DNA of 11,298 bases from Betaproteobacteria bacterium (GCA_016873905.1 VGVU01000039.1:1-11298), one strand, 5' to 3'. Positions 1-8,017 are shown, numbered from the stretch's first letter. Numbers and translations are program-made. The notes: generated by a model not told the origin, from the sequence alone.

Positions 1-48
1 TGGCTACGAACCAGGGGGTCAGGAGTTCGAATCTCTTCGAGCGCGCCA
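1..48 (+). tRNA. tRNA-Arg(ACG), 3' portion only (5' end outside window)
   Basis: The fragment begins inside the anticodon arm. The 7-base loop CTACGAA (4-10) carries anticodon ACG at 6-8, and TGG (1-3) pairs with CCA (11-13). A 5-base variable loop (16-20) follows. The T arm is AGGAG (21-25), loop TTCGAAT (26-32), CTCTT (33-37). The 3' acceptor strand is CGAGCGC (38-44), with discriminator G45 and an encoded CCA (46-48). The loop sequence GGCTACGAACC is the same as in the E. coli tRNA-Arg(ACG) family, which reads CGN codons after A-to-I editing of position 34. The D arm and 5' acceptor strand lie before base 1, so the acceptor pairing cannot be checked here. Confidence 0.93.
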
Positions 49-51
49 AAC

Positions 52-90
52 AAAAAATGGTTTACGGTTTTATCGCCGTAAACCATTTTT
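52..90. terminator. Bidirectional intrinsic terminator between tRNA-Arg and purU
   Basis: A perfect 10-bp inverted repeat, TGGTTTACGG (58-67) and CCGTAAACCA (76-85), has an 8-base loop. It is preceded by six A (52-57) and followed by five T (86-90), so it reads as stem plus U-tract on both strands. It lies 3 bases past the tRNA CCA end and 19 bases past the purU stop on the other strand. It can therefore end both convergent transcripts. Confidence 0.9.
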
Positions 91-109
91 CTTTGCCCCT
101 GCAAAACCG

Positions 110-964
110 TCAGTCAAACACCACCGTCTTGTTGCCGTACACCAGAATGCGGTTGTCGATATGCCATTTGACGGCGCGCGACAGCACCACCTTTTCCAGA
201 TCCGCCCCTTTTTGCACCAGATCATCCAGGTCGTCGCGATGCGAGACACGCGTCACCGCCTGGTCGATGATCGGACCATCATCCAGCACCTCGGTCACAT
301 AGTGGCTGGTCGCACCGATCAGCTTCACGCCACGCGCAAAGGCCCGCTGATAAGGCTTGGCCCCGTGGAAAGCGGGCAAGAAGGAGTGATGGATGTTGAT
401 GATGCGCTGCGGATAATGGGCGATGAAATCGGCTGACAAGACCTGCATATAACGCGCCAGCACCACGAAATCAATGCCATGCGCGTCCAGCAAGGCGCGC
501 TGTTTTGCCTCCGCCTCAGGCTTGTTGTCCTTGCTCACCGCGATGTGCTGGAAGGGGATCTTATAGGCCTCCGCCAGCCAATGCGTATCGGGGTGATTGC
601 TGATAATCAGCGGGATCTCACAATACAGTTCGCCGGCATGATGGCGATAAAGCAGATCGGCCAGGCAGTGGTCGTACTTCGAAACGAAGATGGCCAGGCG
701 CGGCTTCACCGACGACAGCGCAAGACGCCATTGCATCTGATGCGCCGCAGCGATGGGCCCGAAGGTCTCGTCGAAACGGTGCAGCCCCAGATCAAAACCC
801 TCCAGATCCCACTCCACCCGCATCAGAAACAGGTTCGCCTCGCGATCCTGATGCTGGTCGGCATGGAGGATGTTGGCGTTATGCGCCAGCAGAAAGTTGG
901 CAATGGCAGCCACCAGACCCTTGCGGTCGGGGCAGACGATGGAGAGGATGGCCGTGTTACGCAT
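110..964 (-). CDS. purU: Formyltetrahydrofolate deformylase PurU
   Basis: PurU hydrolyses 10-formyltetrahydrofolate to tetrahydrofolate and formate in the cytoplasm. This balances the C1-folate pool and supplies formate for the PurT step of purine synthesis. The 284 residues match the usual family length (about 280). An N-terminal ACT domain (about 5-85, opening with CPDRKGLVAAIA) is followed by a formyltransferase-like domain (about 88-284). The active-site triad of this fold is visible: N190 and H192 in INIHHSFLPAF, and D228 in LDDGPII. The C-terminal VYGNKTVVF is typical of the family. The start is set at the ATG just before RNTAILSIVCPDRKG, where homologues begin. An in-frame extension to 1051 is open but does not resemble the family and was left out. 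The Shine-Dalgarno site is weak. The gene stands alone, convergent with the tRNA and divergent from nrdA. Confidence 0.95.
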   Translation of the reverse strand: MRNTAILSIVCPDRKGLVAAIANFLLAHNANILHADQHQDREANLFLMRVEWDLEGFDLGLHRFDETFGPIAAAHQMQWRLALSSVKPRLAIFVSKYDHCLADLLYRHHAGELYCEIPLIISNHPDTHWLAEAYKIPFQHIAVSKDNKPEAEAKQRALLDAHGIDFVVLARYMQVLSADFIAHYPQRIINIHHSFLPAFHGAKPYQRAFARGVKLIGATSHYVTEVLDDGPIIDQAVTRVSHRDDLDDLVQKGADLEKVVLSRAVKWHIDNRILVYGNKTVVFD

Positions 965-986
965 GATCCCGGGATGATACCTGAAA

Positions 987-1005
987 GCGCAGGAATTCCC
1001 TGCGC
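987..1005 (-). promoter_or_regulatory. Hairpin upstream of the purU start
   Basis: A perfect 7-bp inverted repeat, GCGCAGG (987-993) and CCTGCGC (999-1005), with a 5-base loop lies 22 bases upstream of the purU ATG. In the purU transcript it would be a stable GC-rich hairpin in the leader. No U-tract follows it on either strand, so it is not an intrinsic terminator. Its role is unknown. I saw no convincing purU promoter in 1006-1080. Confidence 0.4.
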
Positions 1006-1059
1006 GGTCAAGGCGATAACGGCTGCCGAAAAAATGTTTTCCGGAACCCAAAATTTTGC

Positions 1060-1087
1060 TTGACGAATATCAAGATAGCACTAGAAT
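1060..1087 (+). promoter_or_regulatory. sigma70 promoter of nrdAB
   Basis: A -35 box TTGACG (1060-1065) and a -10 box TAGAAT (1082-1087) are separated by 16 bp, each one mismatch from consensus. Transcription would start at about 1094, giving a leader of roughly 85 bases before the nrdA ATG. The -10 box lies inside NrdR box 1, so repressor binding would block RNA polymerase. The call is from sequence match only. Confidence 0.75.
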
Positions 1088-1093
1088 CAGCGT
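1078..1093 (+). promoter_or_regulatory. NrdR box 1 (overlaps the nrdA -10)
   Basis: The 16-bp sequence GCACTAGAATCAGCGT resembles the NrdR box, a 16-bp imperfect palindrome close to ACACTATATATAGTGT. It keeps CACTA on the left and AG-GT on the right. It starts exactly 31 bp before box 2, the near-integral-helical-turn spacing known for paired NrdR boxes. It covers the -10 hexamer. NrdR is the nucleotide-sensing repressor of ribonucleotide reductase operons; its own gene is not in this window. Confidence 0.75.
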
Positions 1094-1108
1094 CCAATTC
1101 ATGGCGCA

Positions 1109-1124
1109 ACACTATATTTAGTGT
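1109..1124 (+). promoter_or_regulatory. NrdR box 2
   Basis: ACACTATATTTAGTGT is a 16-bp sequence with perfect 6-bp arms (ACACTA/TAGTGT) and an AT-rich centre, nearly identical to the NrdR consensus. It is the stronger of the two boxes and lies downstream of the likely transcription start. Its right arm contains a GTG (1121) in frame with nrdA, which is best read as operator rather than start codon. Confidence 0.88.
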
Positions 1125-1169
1125 TTCCTATGAACACTGCGCCGAATCAAAAACCACCTCACAAGTGCC

Positions 1170-1174
1170 AGGAG
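1170..1174 (+). promoter_or_regulatory. Ribosome binding site that fixes the nrdA start
   Basis: AGGAG lies 6 bases before the ATG at 1181. The earlier in-frame candidates, GTG 1121 and ATG 1130, have no comparable site, and GTG 1121 lies inside NrdR box 2. This supports 1181 as the start. Confidence 0.8.
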
Positions 1175-1180
1175 ACTTCA

Positions 1181-4072
1181 ATGCAAACGACATCCGCCCT
1201 GCCTATTAGCAGCCCTTCCTACCATCCTGGTCACTCGATTCCCAGCGAATCCAGCCTTGGAAGCGCGTATTCAGCCTATGCCGTCGTGCGCCGCAACGGC
1301 TCCGTGGCCTCTTTCGAACCGAGCAAGGTCGGCATCGCCCTCACCAAGGCCTTCATCGCCGTGCATGGCGGTCAGGCCGCCGCCAGCGCCCGGGTGCGTG
1401 AAACGGTAGAACAGCTCACGGCCAGTGTGGTCACCGCCCTAATGCGCCGTCTCCCGGAGGGCGGTGCCTTCCATATCGAAAGCATCCAGGATCAGGTTGA
1501 ACTGGCGTTGATGCGCTCCGGCGAACACGAAGTGGCTCGCGCCTATGTGCTCTACCGCGAGAAACGCGCCGAGGAACGCGCCCAGCAAACCGCACCGGAT
1601 GCCGAGATTGTCATCCATTGCGTCGAGAACGGCGTGCGTCATCCGCTGGATATGAAACGCCTGAAGGGCCTGGTCAACGCCGCCTGCGAAGGCCTGTCGG
1701 AGGCCCAGCCGCAGGCCATTCTTGACGCCACCCTGCGCGACCTCTATGACGGCGTACCGCGCGCCGAGGTGCGCAAGTCCCTGGTGCTCTCGGCCCGCTC
1801 GCTGATCGAAAAAGATCCCGACTACAGCCTCGTCACCGCCCGCCTGCTGCTCGACAACATCCGCGCCGAGGTGCTGGGCGAAGATGTGTCGCAGGCCGAG
1901 ATGGCTGGCCGTTACGGCGACTATTTCCTGCAATACATCCAGCAGGGCATTCGTGCCGAGCTTCTGGACGAGAAGCTGGGTCAATTCGACCTCGCCCGGC
2001 TGGCTGCCGCCCTCGATCCCAGTCGCGACAACCTGTTCCAGTACCTGGGCCTGCAAACCCTGTACGACCGCTATTTCCTGCACATCGACGAGCGCCGCAT
2101 CGAGCTGCCGCAGGCCTTCTTCATGCGCGTGGCCATGGGCCTGGCCATCAACGAAATCCAGCGCGAAGAACGCGCCATCGAGTTCTACGAGATTCTGTCG
2201 CGCTTTGATTACATGTCGAGCACGCCGACCCTGTTCAACGCCGGTACCCGCCATTCGCAACTGTCCTCCTGCTACCTGACCACCATCCCGGACGATCTCG
2301 ATGGCATCTATCAGGGCATCAAGGACAACGCCATGCTGCAAAAGTACGCCGGCGGCCTGGGCAACGACTGGACCCGCGTGCGTTCGCTGGGGGCCTACAT
2401 CAAGGGCACCAACGGCAAGTCGCAAGGCGTGGTGCCCTTCCTCAAGGTGGCCAACGACACCGCCGTGGCGGTGAACCAGGGCGGCAAGCGCAAGGGCGCG
2501 GTCTGTGCCTTCCTGGAAACCTGGCATATGGACATCGAGGAATTCCTCGAATTGCGCAAGAACACCGGCGATGAGCGCCGTCGCACCCATGACATGAACA
2601 CCGCCAACTGGGTACCGGACCTGTTCATGAAACGGATGATGGAAGGCGGCGAATGGACATTGTTCTCCCCCTCCGATTGCCCCGATCTGCACGACCTGAC
2701 CGGCCGCGCCTTTGAGACCGCCTATACCGCTTACGAAGAGAAGGCCGCCCGTGGCGAGATCAAGGTCTTCAAGAAGGTTCAGGCCGTCGCGCTGTGGCGC
2801 AAGATGCTCACCATGCTGTTCGAGACCGGGCACCCGTGGATCACCTTCAAGGACGCCTGCAATGTGCGCTACACCAACCAGCATGTCGGCGTGGTGCATT
2901 CCAGCAACCTGTGTACCGAGATCACCCTGCACACCAACGACAACGAGATCGCCGTGTGCAACCTCGGCTCGGTCAATCTGGTCAACCACCTCCAGGATGG
3001 CGCACTGGATATGGACAAGCTATCGCGCACCATCAAGACCGCGATGCGCATGCTCGACAATGTGGTGGATATCAACTTCTACTCGGTCGGCAAGGCACGC
3101 AACTCCAACCTCAAGCACCGTCCGGTGGGCATGGGCATCATGGGTTTCCAGGACGCCCTGCACAAACTGCGCATCCCTTACGCCTCTGCCGCCGCCGTCG
3201 AGTTCGCCGACCGCACCATGGAGGCCGTCTGCTACAACGCCTACTGGGCCAGCACGGATCTCGCCGCCGAGCGCGGCCGCTATTCGACCTTCAACGGCTC
3301 GCTCTGGAGCCAGGGCATCCTGCCGCACGATTCCCTGAAAAAGCTGAGTGACGAACGCGGCGGCTATCTGGAGGCCGACTTTACCGAACGACTGGACTGG
3401 TCCGCCCTGCGCAGCCGCATCCAGCAAGTCGGCATGCGCAACAGCAACTGCGTCGCCATCGCGCCGACCGCCACCATCGCCAACATCGTCGGCGTCTCGG
3501 CCAGCATTGAGCCGACCTACCAAAACCTGTTTGTCAAATCCAACCTGTCGGGCGAATTCACCGTCATCAATCCCTACCTGGTGCGCGACCTGAAGGCCTT
3601 GGGGTTGTGGGACGAGGTCATGGTCGGCGATGTCAAATATTTCGATGGCAGCCTGGCCAAAATCGACCGCATCCCGGCGGAGCTGCGTGACCTCTACGCC
3701 ACCGCCTTCGAGATCGACCCGGCCTGGCTGATCGAGGCCGGTGCCCGGCGCCAGAAGTGGATCGACCAGGCGCAAAGCCTCAACCTGTATATCGCCGGCG
3801 CCTCCGGCAAGAAGCTGGACGATACCTACAAACTTGCCTGGATTCGTGGCCTCAAGACCACTTATTACCTGCGCTCGCTCGGCGCATCGGCGGCGGAGAA
3901 ATCCACCACCCGGGGCAACGAAAGCAACGGCATCGAAAGTGGCGCCGCAGCGGTCGGCAGCAGCGCTCATCTCACCAGCCAGATCGTCCTGCCCGAGGCC
4001 GAGATTGTCGGCCGCGCCTGCACCCTGCGCCCAGGCGACGCCGGCTTTGAAGAATGCGAAGCCTGCCAATAA
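1181..4072 (+). CDS. nrdA: Class Ia ribonucleoside-diphosphate reductase, alpha subunit NrdA (two ATP-cones)
   Basis: This large subunit reduces ribonucleoside diphosphates to deoxyribonucleotides in the cytoplasm, using a radical delivered from NrdB. From 1181 it has 963 residues, longer than E. coli NrdA (761) because two ATP-cone regulatory domains sit in tandem at the N terminus (about 33-130 and 138-232). This is the arrangement known from Pseudomonas aeruginosa NrdA. The catalytic barrel follows. The active site shows N576, C578 (thiyl radical) and E580 in SNLCTEI. The redox pair is C364 (SSCYLTT) and C593 (AVCNLGS). The radical-transfer tyrosines are Y895-Y896 (TTYYLRS). The C-terminal shuttle cysteines are C959 and C962 (CEACQ). 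All class I catalytic residues are present, so it should be active. The second cone is more divergent and may not bind nucleotide, as in P. aeruginosa. nrdB follows 18 bases later. Confidence 0.97.
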   Translation: MQTTSALPISSPSYHPGHSIPSESSLGSAYSAYAVVRRNGSVASFEPSKVGIALTKAFIAVHGGQAAASARVRETVEQLTASVVTALMRRLPEGGAFHIESIQDQVELALMRSGEHEVARAYVLYREKRAEERAQQTAPDAEIVIHCVENGVRHPLDMKRLKGLVNAACEGLSEAQPQAILDATLRDLYDGVPRAEVRKSLVLSARSLIEKDPDYSLVTARLLLDNIRAEVLGEDVSQAEMAGRYGDYFLQYIQQGIRAELLDEKLGQFDLARLAAALDPSRDNLFQYLGLQTLYDRYFLHIDERRIELPQAFFMRVAMGLAINEIQREERAIEFYEILSRFDYMSSTPTLFNAGTRHSQLSSCYLTTIPDDLDGIYQGIKDNAMLQKYAGGLGNDWTRVRSLGAYIKGTNGKSQGVVPFLKVANDTAVAVNQGGKRKGAVCAFLETWHMDIEEFLELRKNTGDERRRTHDMNTANWVPDLFMKRMMEGGEWTLFSPSDCPDLHDLTGRAFETAYTAYEEKAARGEIKVFKKVQAVALWRKMLTMLFETGHPWITFKDACNVRYTNQHVGVVHSSNLCTEITLHTNDNEIAVCNLGSVNLVNHLQDGALDMDKLSRTIKTAMRMLDNVVDINFYSVGKARNSNLKHRPVGMGIMGFQDALHKLRIPYASAAAVEFADRTMEAVCYNAYWASTDLAAERGRYSTFNGSLWSQGILPHDSLKKLSDERGGYLEADFTERLDWSALRSRIQQVGMRNSNCVAIAPTATIANIVGVSASIEPTYQNLFVKSNLSGEFTVINPYLVRDLKALGLWDEVMVGDVKYFDGSLAKIDRIPAELRDLYATAFEIDPAWLIEAGARRQKWIDQAQSLNLYIAGASGKKLDDTYKLAWIRGLKTTYYLRSLGASAAEKSTTRGNESNGIESGAAAVGSSAHLTSQIVLPEAEIVGRACTLRPGDAGFEECEACQ

Positions 4073-4076
4073 AGCC

Positions 4077-4082
4077 GGAGGA
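4077..4082 (+). promoter_or_regulatory. Ribosome binding site of nrdB
   Basis: GGAGGA in the 18-base nrdA-nrdB gap lies 8 bases before ATG 4091. It is a near-perfect Shine-Dalgarno site and supports that start despite the unusual N terminus of the protein. Confidence 0.8.
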
Positions 4083-4090
4083 TCCTCAAA

Positions 4091-5260
4091 ATGCTCAACT
4101 TTGAAGACAGCTTTACGCCCGCGGCCACCCCGATGATGCCCCCCTCGCCCCTTGCCGGGCTGGAAAAGGGCGGCCTGCGCCTGCAACCGGTAGTGCCCTC
4201 CGTCACCCCCCTGGCAACGGCAACCATCGCACCCGCGCCCGCACCCGCAAGTGCGGCCCGCAGCGTGCGTGCCGATGACAAGCGCGTCGTCAACGGTCAG
4301 GCCGACATCAACCAGCTCGCGCCCTTCAAGTACCCCTGGGCCTGGGAATACTTCCTCAAGGCCAACCGCAACCACTGGACGCCGCTGGAAATCAACATGG
4401 CCCAGGATGTGCATGACTACCACCACAAACTGACGCCCGCCGAGCGGCATGTCTTCGAAAATGTGCTGGCCTATCTCACCACCTCCGACATCCTCGCCAT
4501 GCGCAACATCGGCCTTGCTGTCATGGAAAAGATGAGCGCGCCGGAGCTGCAGATCTATCAGGCCCGCCAAGTCTATGAAGAGGCGCTGCACACCTGGACA
4601 TATCAGCACTGCATCGAGACCCTCAACCTCGACCAGGCCGAAATCTACAATCGCTACCGCGTGGTGCCCGAGATCAACGGCAAGATCCAGCTCGCCAACC
4701 GCCGCCTTGAGCGCATCCTGCGCTCCGATTTCGATCTCACCAATCGCGACAACCTGCATGAATTCGCGCTGTCCTACCTGTTCTTCGCCGCTGTGTTCGA
4801 AGGCTGCTGGTTCTACAACGGCTTCTCGCCCATCTTCGCCCTGCAACGGCGCGGCCTGATGAAGGGAGCCGCCGAACAACTGCAATACATCATGCGTGAC
4901 GAGGTATTGCACTGCGGCTTCGGCATGCGCGTCGTGCGCCAGTTGTTACAGGAAGAAGGGCTCGAACTCGACCCCGACGCCATCGCCGCCATGTGGCAAG
5001 AATGCGAGGCCGCCGAGACGGCCTACGCCTCCTTCGTGCTCCGCGAACCGATCCTTGGCTATTCTGCCGACCTGCACATCGCCCAGTTCCGCCACATCGC
5101 CAACCGCCGCGCCCGCCAGATCGGCCTCGCCGAACCCTACCCCGGCGCCCCCAATGTCCTGCCCTGGCTGGACGAGCAGGTCAACCTGAGGAAAGAAAAG
5201 AACTTCTTCGAGACCCGTGTCACGGAATACCAAACCGGCGGCGCGCTGGCCTGGGATTGA
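4091..5260 (+). CDS. nrdB: Class Ia ribonucleoside-diphosphate reductase, beta subunit NrdB
   Basis: The small subunit builds the diiron-tyrosyl radical cofactor and passes the radical to NrdA. It has 389 residues. All six metal ligands can be aligned with E. coli: D133 (TTSDILA), E164 and H167 (EEALHTWTY), E237 (FEGCWFYNG), E271 and H274 (RDEVLHCG). The radical tyrosine is Y171 in the same HTWTY motif, so this is a tyrosyl-radical enzyme rather than a Tyr-less class Ic type. The tail ending GGALAWD would dock on NrdA. The first 70 or so residues are a Pro/Ala-rich, low-complexity extension (APAPAPAS at about 48-55) before the conserved core begins at about VNGQADINQ. E. coli lacks such an extension, while Pseudomonas-type NrdB proteins are also longer. 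It is co-transcribed with nrdA. No NrdI or ferredoxin gene follows. Confidence 0.97.
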   Translation: MLNFEDSFTPAATPMMPPSPLAGLEKGGLRLQPVVPSVTPLATATIAPAPAPASAARSVRADDKRVVNGQADINQLAPFKYPWAWEYFLKANRNHWTPLEINMAQDVHDYHHKLTPAERHVFENVLAYLTTSDILAMRNIGLAVMEKMSAPELQIYQARQVYEEALHTWTYQHCIETLNLDQAEIYNRYRVVPEINGKIQLANRRLERILRSDFDLTNRDNLHEFALSYLFFAAVFEGCWFYNGFSPIFALQRRGLMKGAAEQLQYIMRDEVLHCGFGMRVVRQLLQEEGLELDPDAIAAMWQECEAAETAYASFVLREPILGYSADLHIAQFRHIANRRARQIGLAEPYPGAPNVLPWLDEQVNLRKEKNFFETRVTEYQTGGALAWD

Positions 5261-5292
5261 TCCATCGTTTCGGCATGCGCGCATTCGCCGTT

Positions 5293-5332
5293 CTCGTAAA
5301 TTCAGGGTAATCTTGGCCCGTGAATTTACGAG
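5293..5332 (+). repeat. Long perfect inverted repeat (hairpin) after nrdB, overlapping the next ribosome site
   Basis: CTCGTAAATTCA (5293-5304) and TGAATTTACGAG (5321-5332) are perfect 12-bp arms around a 16-base centre. The centre adds GGG (5305-5307) against CCC (5317-5319) with one bulged G, giving about 15 bp of stem. No T-tract follows, so it is a poor intrinsic terminator. The 3' arm ends inside GAGGGA (5330-5335), the ribosome site of the small gene at 5342. As RNA it could mask that site; as DNA it could be an operator. A weak TAATCT (-10-like) lies in the centre at 5308-5313. Confidence 0.7.
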
Positions 5333-5341
5333 GGAACCTCC

Positions 5342-5530
5342 ATGCATAATCACAAGACACTCTTCCTGATCGGCAATGTTATTCTGGGCATCGCCCTGTC
5401 ACTGTTCTTCATTCCGCCGTTCTGGTCGGAGCTGGGCGGTTGGGCCATGGTCGTCTGGATGATCCTGGTTTCCATCGGTGTGTACCTGATTACCCGCGAC
5501 AAAGGGCCGAGCAAGACAATGCCGGATTAA
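5342..5530 (+). CDS. Small two-helix inner-membrane protein, function unknown
   Basis: I do not recognise this 62-residue protein. Two hydrophobic stretches (about 7-29, TLFLIGNVILGIALSLFFI onwards, and 33-51, GWAMVVWMILVSIGVYLI) are joined by a short WSELGG turn. A charged tail (TRDKGPSKTMPD) follows, and the N terminus is short and basic (HNHK). This predicts a helical hairpin in the inner membrane with both ends probably in the cytoplasm. The start is supported by GAGGGA 6 bases upstream. Base composition and codon use resemble the neighbours, so it is likely real. It lies 81 bases after nrdB behind a long hairpin and could be a separate transcript or a regulated read-through cistron. Nothing ties it to ribonucleotide reduction except position. 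Confidence 0.72.
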   Translation: MHNHKTLFLIGNVILGIALSLFFIPPFWSELGGWAMVVWMILVSIGVYLITRDKGPSKTMPD

Positions 5531-5575
5531 CGCCACGGGTTGACGCCAATGTCCTCCCCCGACCTGCTACGCGAG

Positions 5576-5608
5576 CGCCCTCCTTCGGTTGCTGCCCCCC
5601 AAGGGGAC
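5576..5608 (+). repeat. GC-rich repeat-like segment at the 5' edge of the M20 gene
   Basis: The segment contains CTCCTTCGGTTG followed by CCCCCCAAGGGG (5595-5606), which can fold as a short CCCC/GGGG stem. From memory, similar CTTCGG...CCCCCAAGGGG strings are dispersed in intergenic DNA of some Burkholderiales. I could not verify copy number. If it is such a repeat, it argues that this stretch is untranslated leader and that the M20 protein starts at 5609. Confidence 0.3.
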
Positions 5609-6783
<1,175 letters not shown>

Positions 6784-6787
<4 letters not shown>

Positions 6788-7860
6788 ACATCGGCATCCC
6801 CCGCGAGATAAAGGATCACGAATACCGCGTTGCCCTGACCCCGGGCGGTGCCAAGGCGCTGGTTGCGGCCGGACATACGGTGTGCGTCGAGACGGCGGCG
6901 GGCGCGGCCATCGGTATGACCGACGCGGCCTACCGCGCTGCCGGTGCCCGCATCGTAACCCCCGCCGAGGCCTGGGATTGCGCCCTGATCTTCAAGGTCA
7001 AGGAACCGCAGGCCGCCGAGGTCGTGCGCCTGCGCGAAGGGCAGATCCTGTTTTGCTACCTGCATCTCGCTGCCGCCCCCGAGCTCGCATACGAACTGAT
7101 GGCACGCGGCGTCACCGCCATCGCCTTCGAAACGGTGACCGACGCCGCCGGCCACACCCCGCTCCTGGCACCGATGTCACAGATCGCCGGGCGATTGTCG
7201 ATCCAGATGGGCATGCAGGCGCTAGAGATGAAAAACGGCGGTCGCGGCGTGTTGCTGCCGGGTGTTCCGGGCGTGCTGCCGGGGCGCGTCGTTATCCTTG
7301 GCGGTGGCGTAGTCGGCAGCCACGCGGCGCGCATCGCCATTGGTCTGGGCGCCGATACCACCCTGCTCGACCGCGATCCCGAGCGCCTGGCCGCGCTCGA
7401 TGCCCACTACGAAGGCCGTCTGAAGACCCGCTATGCACATACTGAAAACATTGCTGACAGCGTCACCCAGGCCGATCTGGTCGTCGGCGCCGCCTATGTC
7501 CACGGCCGCCGTGCCCCGCGTCTGATCACGCGTGAACTGCTGCGGCAGATGCCGCCCGGCGCTGCGCTGGTCGATGTATCCATCGACCAGGGGGGTACGG
7601 CCGAGACCTCGCGTCCCACCACCCACAGCGCGCCCTTCTATCTCGAAGAAGGCATCGTCCACGCCTGTGTTGCCAACATGCCCGCCGCCGTTGCCCACAC
7701 CAGCACACTGGCGCTCGCCGAAGTCACCCTGCCCTACCTGCTGCGCCTGGCTGCGGACCCCCGCGCCAGCCTCACCGACCCCGGACTTGCCGCCGGCCTC
7801 AACATCGCCGCCGGAAAAATCACCCACGCCGGCCTGGCCAAAGACCTGGGGACACACTGA
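6784..7860 (+). CDS. ald: Alanine dehydrogenase
   Basis: The enzyme catalyses NAD-dependent oxidative deamination of L-alanine to pyruvate and ammonia, reversibly, in the cytoplasm. Its 358 residues are slightly short of the typical 370. The family opening GIPREIKDHEYRVALTP carries substrate-binding R15. K73 in FKVKEP and H94 in CYLHLA are the catalytic pair. The NAD site is the Rossmann motif GGGVVG (173-178) within a conserved NGGRGVLLPGVPGV context. D268 in VDVSIDQGG and the VANMP segment near 295 complete the active site. The ATG overlaps the M20 stop (ATGA, 6784-6787), so translation is probably coupled, and there is no independent ribosome site. Transhydrogenase alpha subunits share this fold but are longer, and the motifs fit Ald. 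Pairing with an amidohydrolase suggests a catabolic role, which is inference. Confidence 0.94.
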
Positions 7861-7950
7861 GGCATTCCCGTTTTATCTTTCCCGCGCCGGCGAAATCCCG
7901 TCAGAACCCCGTCAATTCAACCCCCATCATTCCCGTCTGCGCGGGAAAGG
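7861..7950 (+). repeat. Intergenic hairpins, possible REP-like element
   Basis: Two small inverted repeats lie after ald. TTTC...GAAA (7878-7895) has an inner CCG/CGG and one bulge. TTCCCG (7930-7935) pairs with CGGGAA (7942-7947) around a 6-base loop. The string CATTCCCG occurs at 7863 and, as CATTCCCG again, at 7928, resembling the CATTCCCGC-type palindromic repeats scattered through many proteobacterial genomes. Neither hairpin has an adjoining T-tract, so they are weak candidates for the ald terminator. I see no gene in 7861-8017. Confidence 0.4.
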
Positions 7951-7985
7951 AGCTAAAGGAGGCAGGTTTTTCGATTCGGCCTTGG

Positions 7986-7991
7986 TAAAAT
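7986..7991 (+). promoter_or_regulatory. Probable -10 box for the exonuclease-rlmD operon
   Basis: TAAAAT preceded by GG lies 26 bases before the ATG at 8018. No clear -35 is present at the expected distance (AT-rich GGTTTTTCG nearby), so the promoter call is moderate. The predicted leader is short and has no Shine-Dalgarno site. Confidence 0.45.
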
Positions 7992-8017
7992 AGTCCCCCC
8001 AACTGAATACCACCGCC

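Noticed and set aside
965..1051. 29-codon N-terminal extension of PurU
   Set aside because: It is not similar to PurU proteins and contains the leader hairpin; homologues start at RNTAILSIVCPD.
1121..1180. Upstream GTG 1121 or ATG 1130 as the nrdA start
   Set aside because: GTG 1121 is part of NrdR box 2, and neither codon has a ribosome site, while ATG 1181 has AGGAG at good spacing.
1439..2989. 516-codon open frame on the minus strand across nrdA
   Set aside because: It is wholly antisense to a clear NrdA. Long antisense frames are expected in GC-rich coding DNA, and its translation resembles no family and is rich in V, G, Q and H as typical shadows are.
3020..4912. 630-codon open frame on the minus strand across nrdA and nrdB
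   Set aside because: It spans the junction of two verified genes antisense, with shadow-like composition and no domain.
5271..5290. Palindrome ATGCGCGCAT with CGGC/GCCG flanks as an nrdB terminator
   Set aside because: It has no T-tract and a poor continuous stem; the larger inverted repeat just downstream is the stronger structure.
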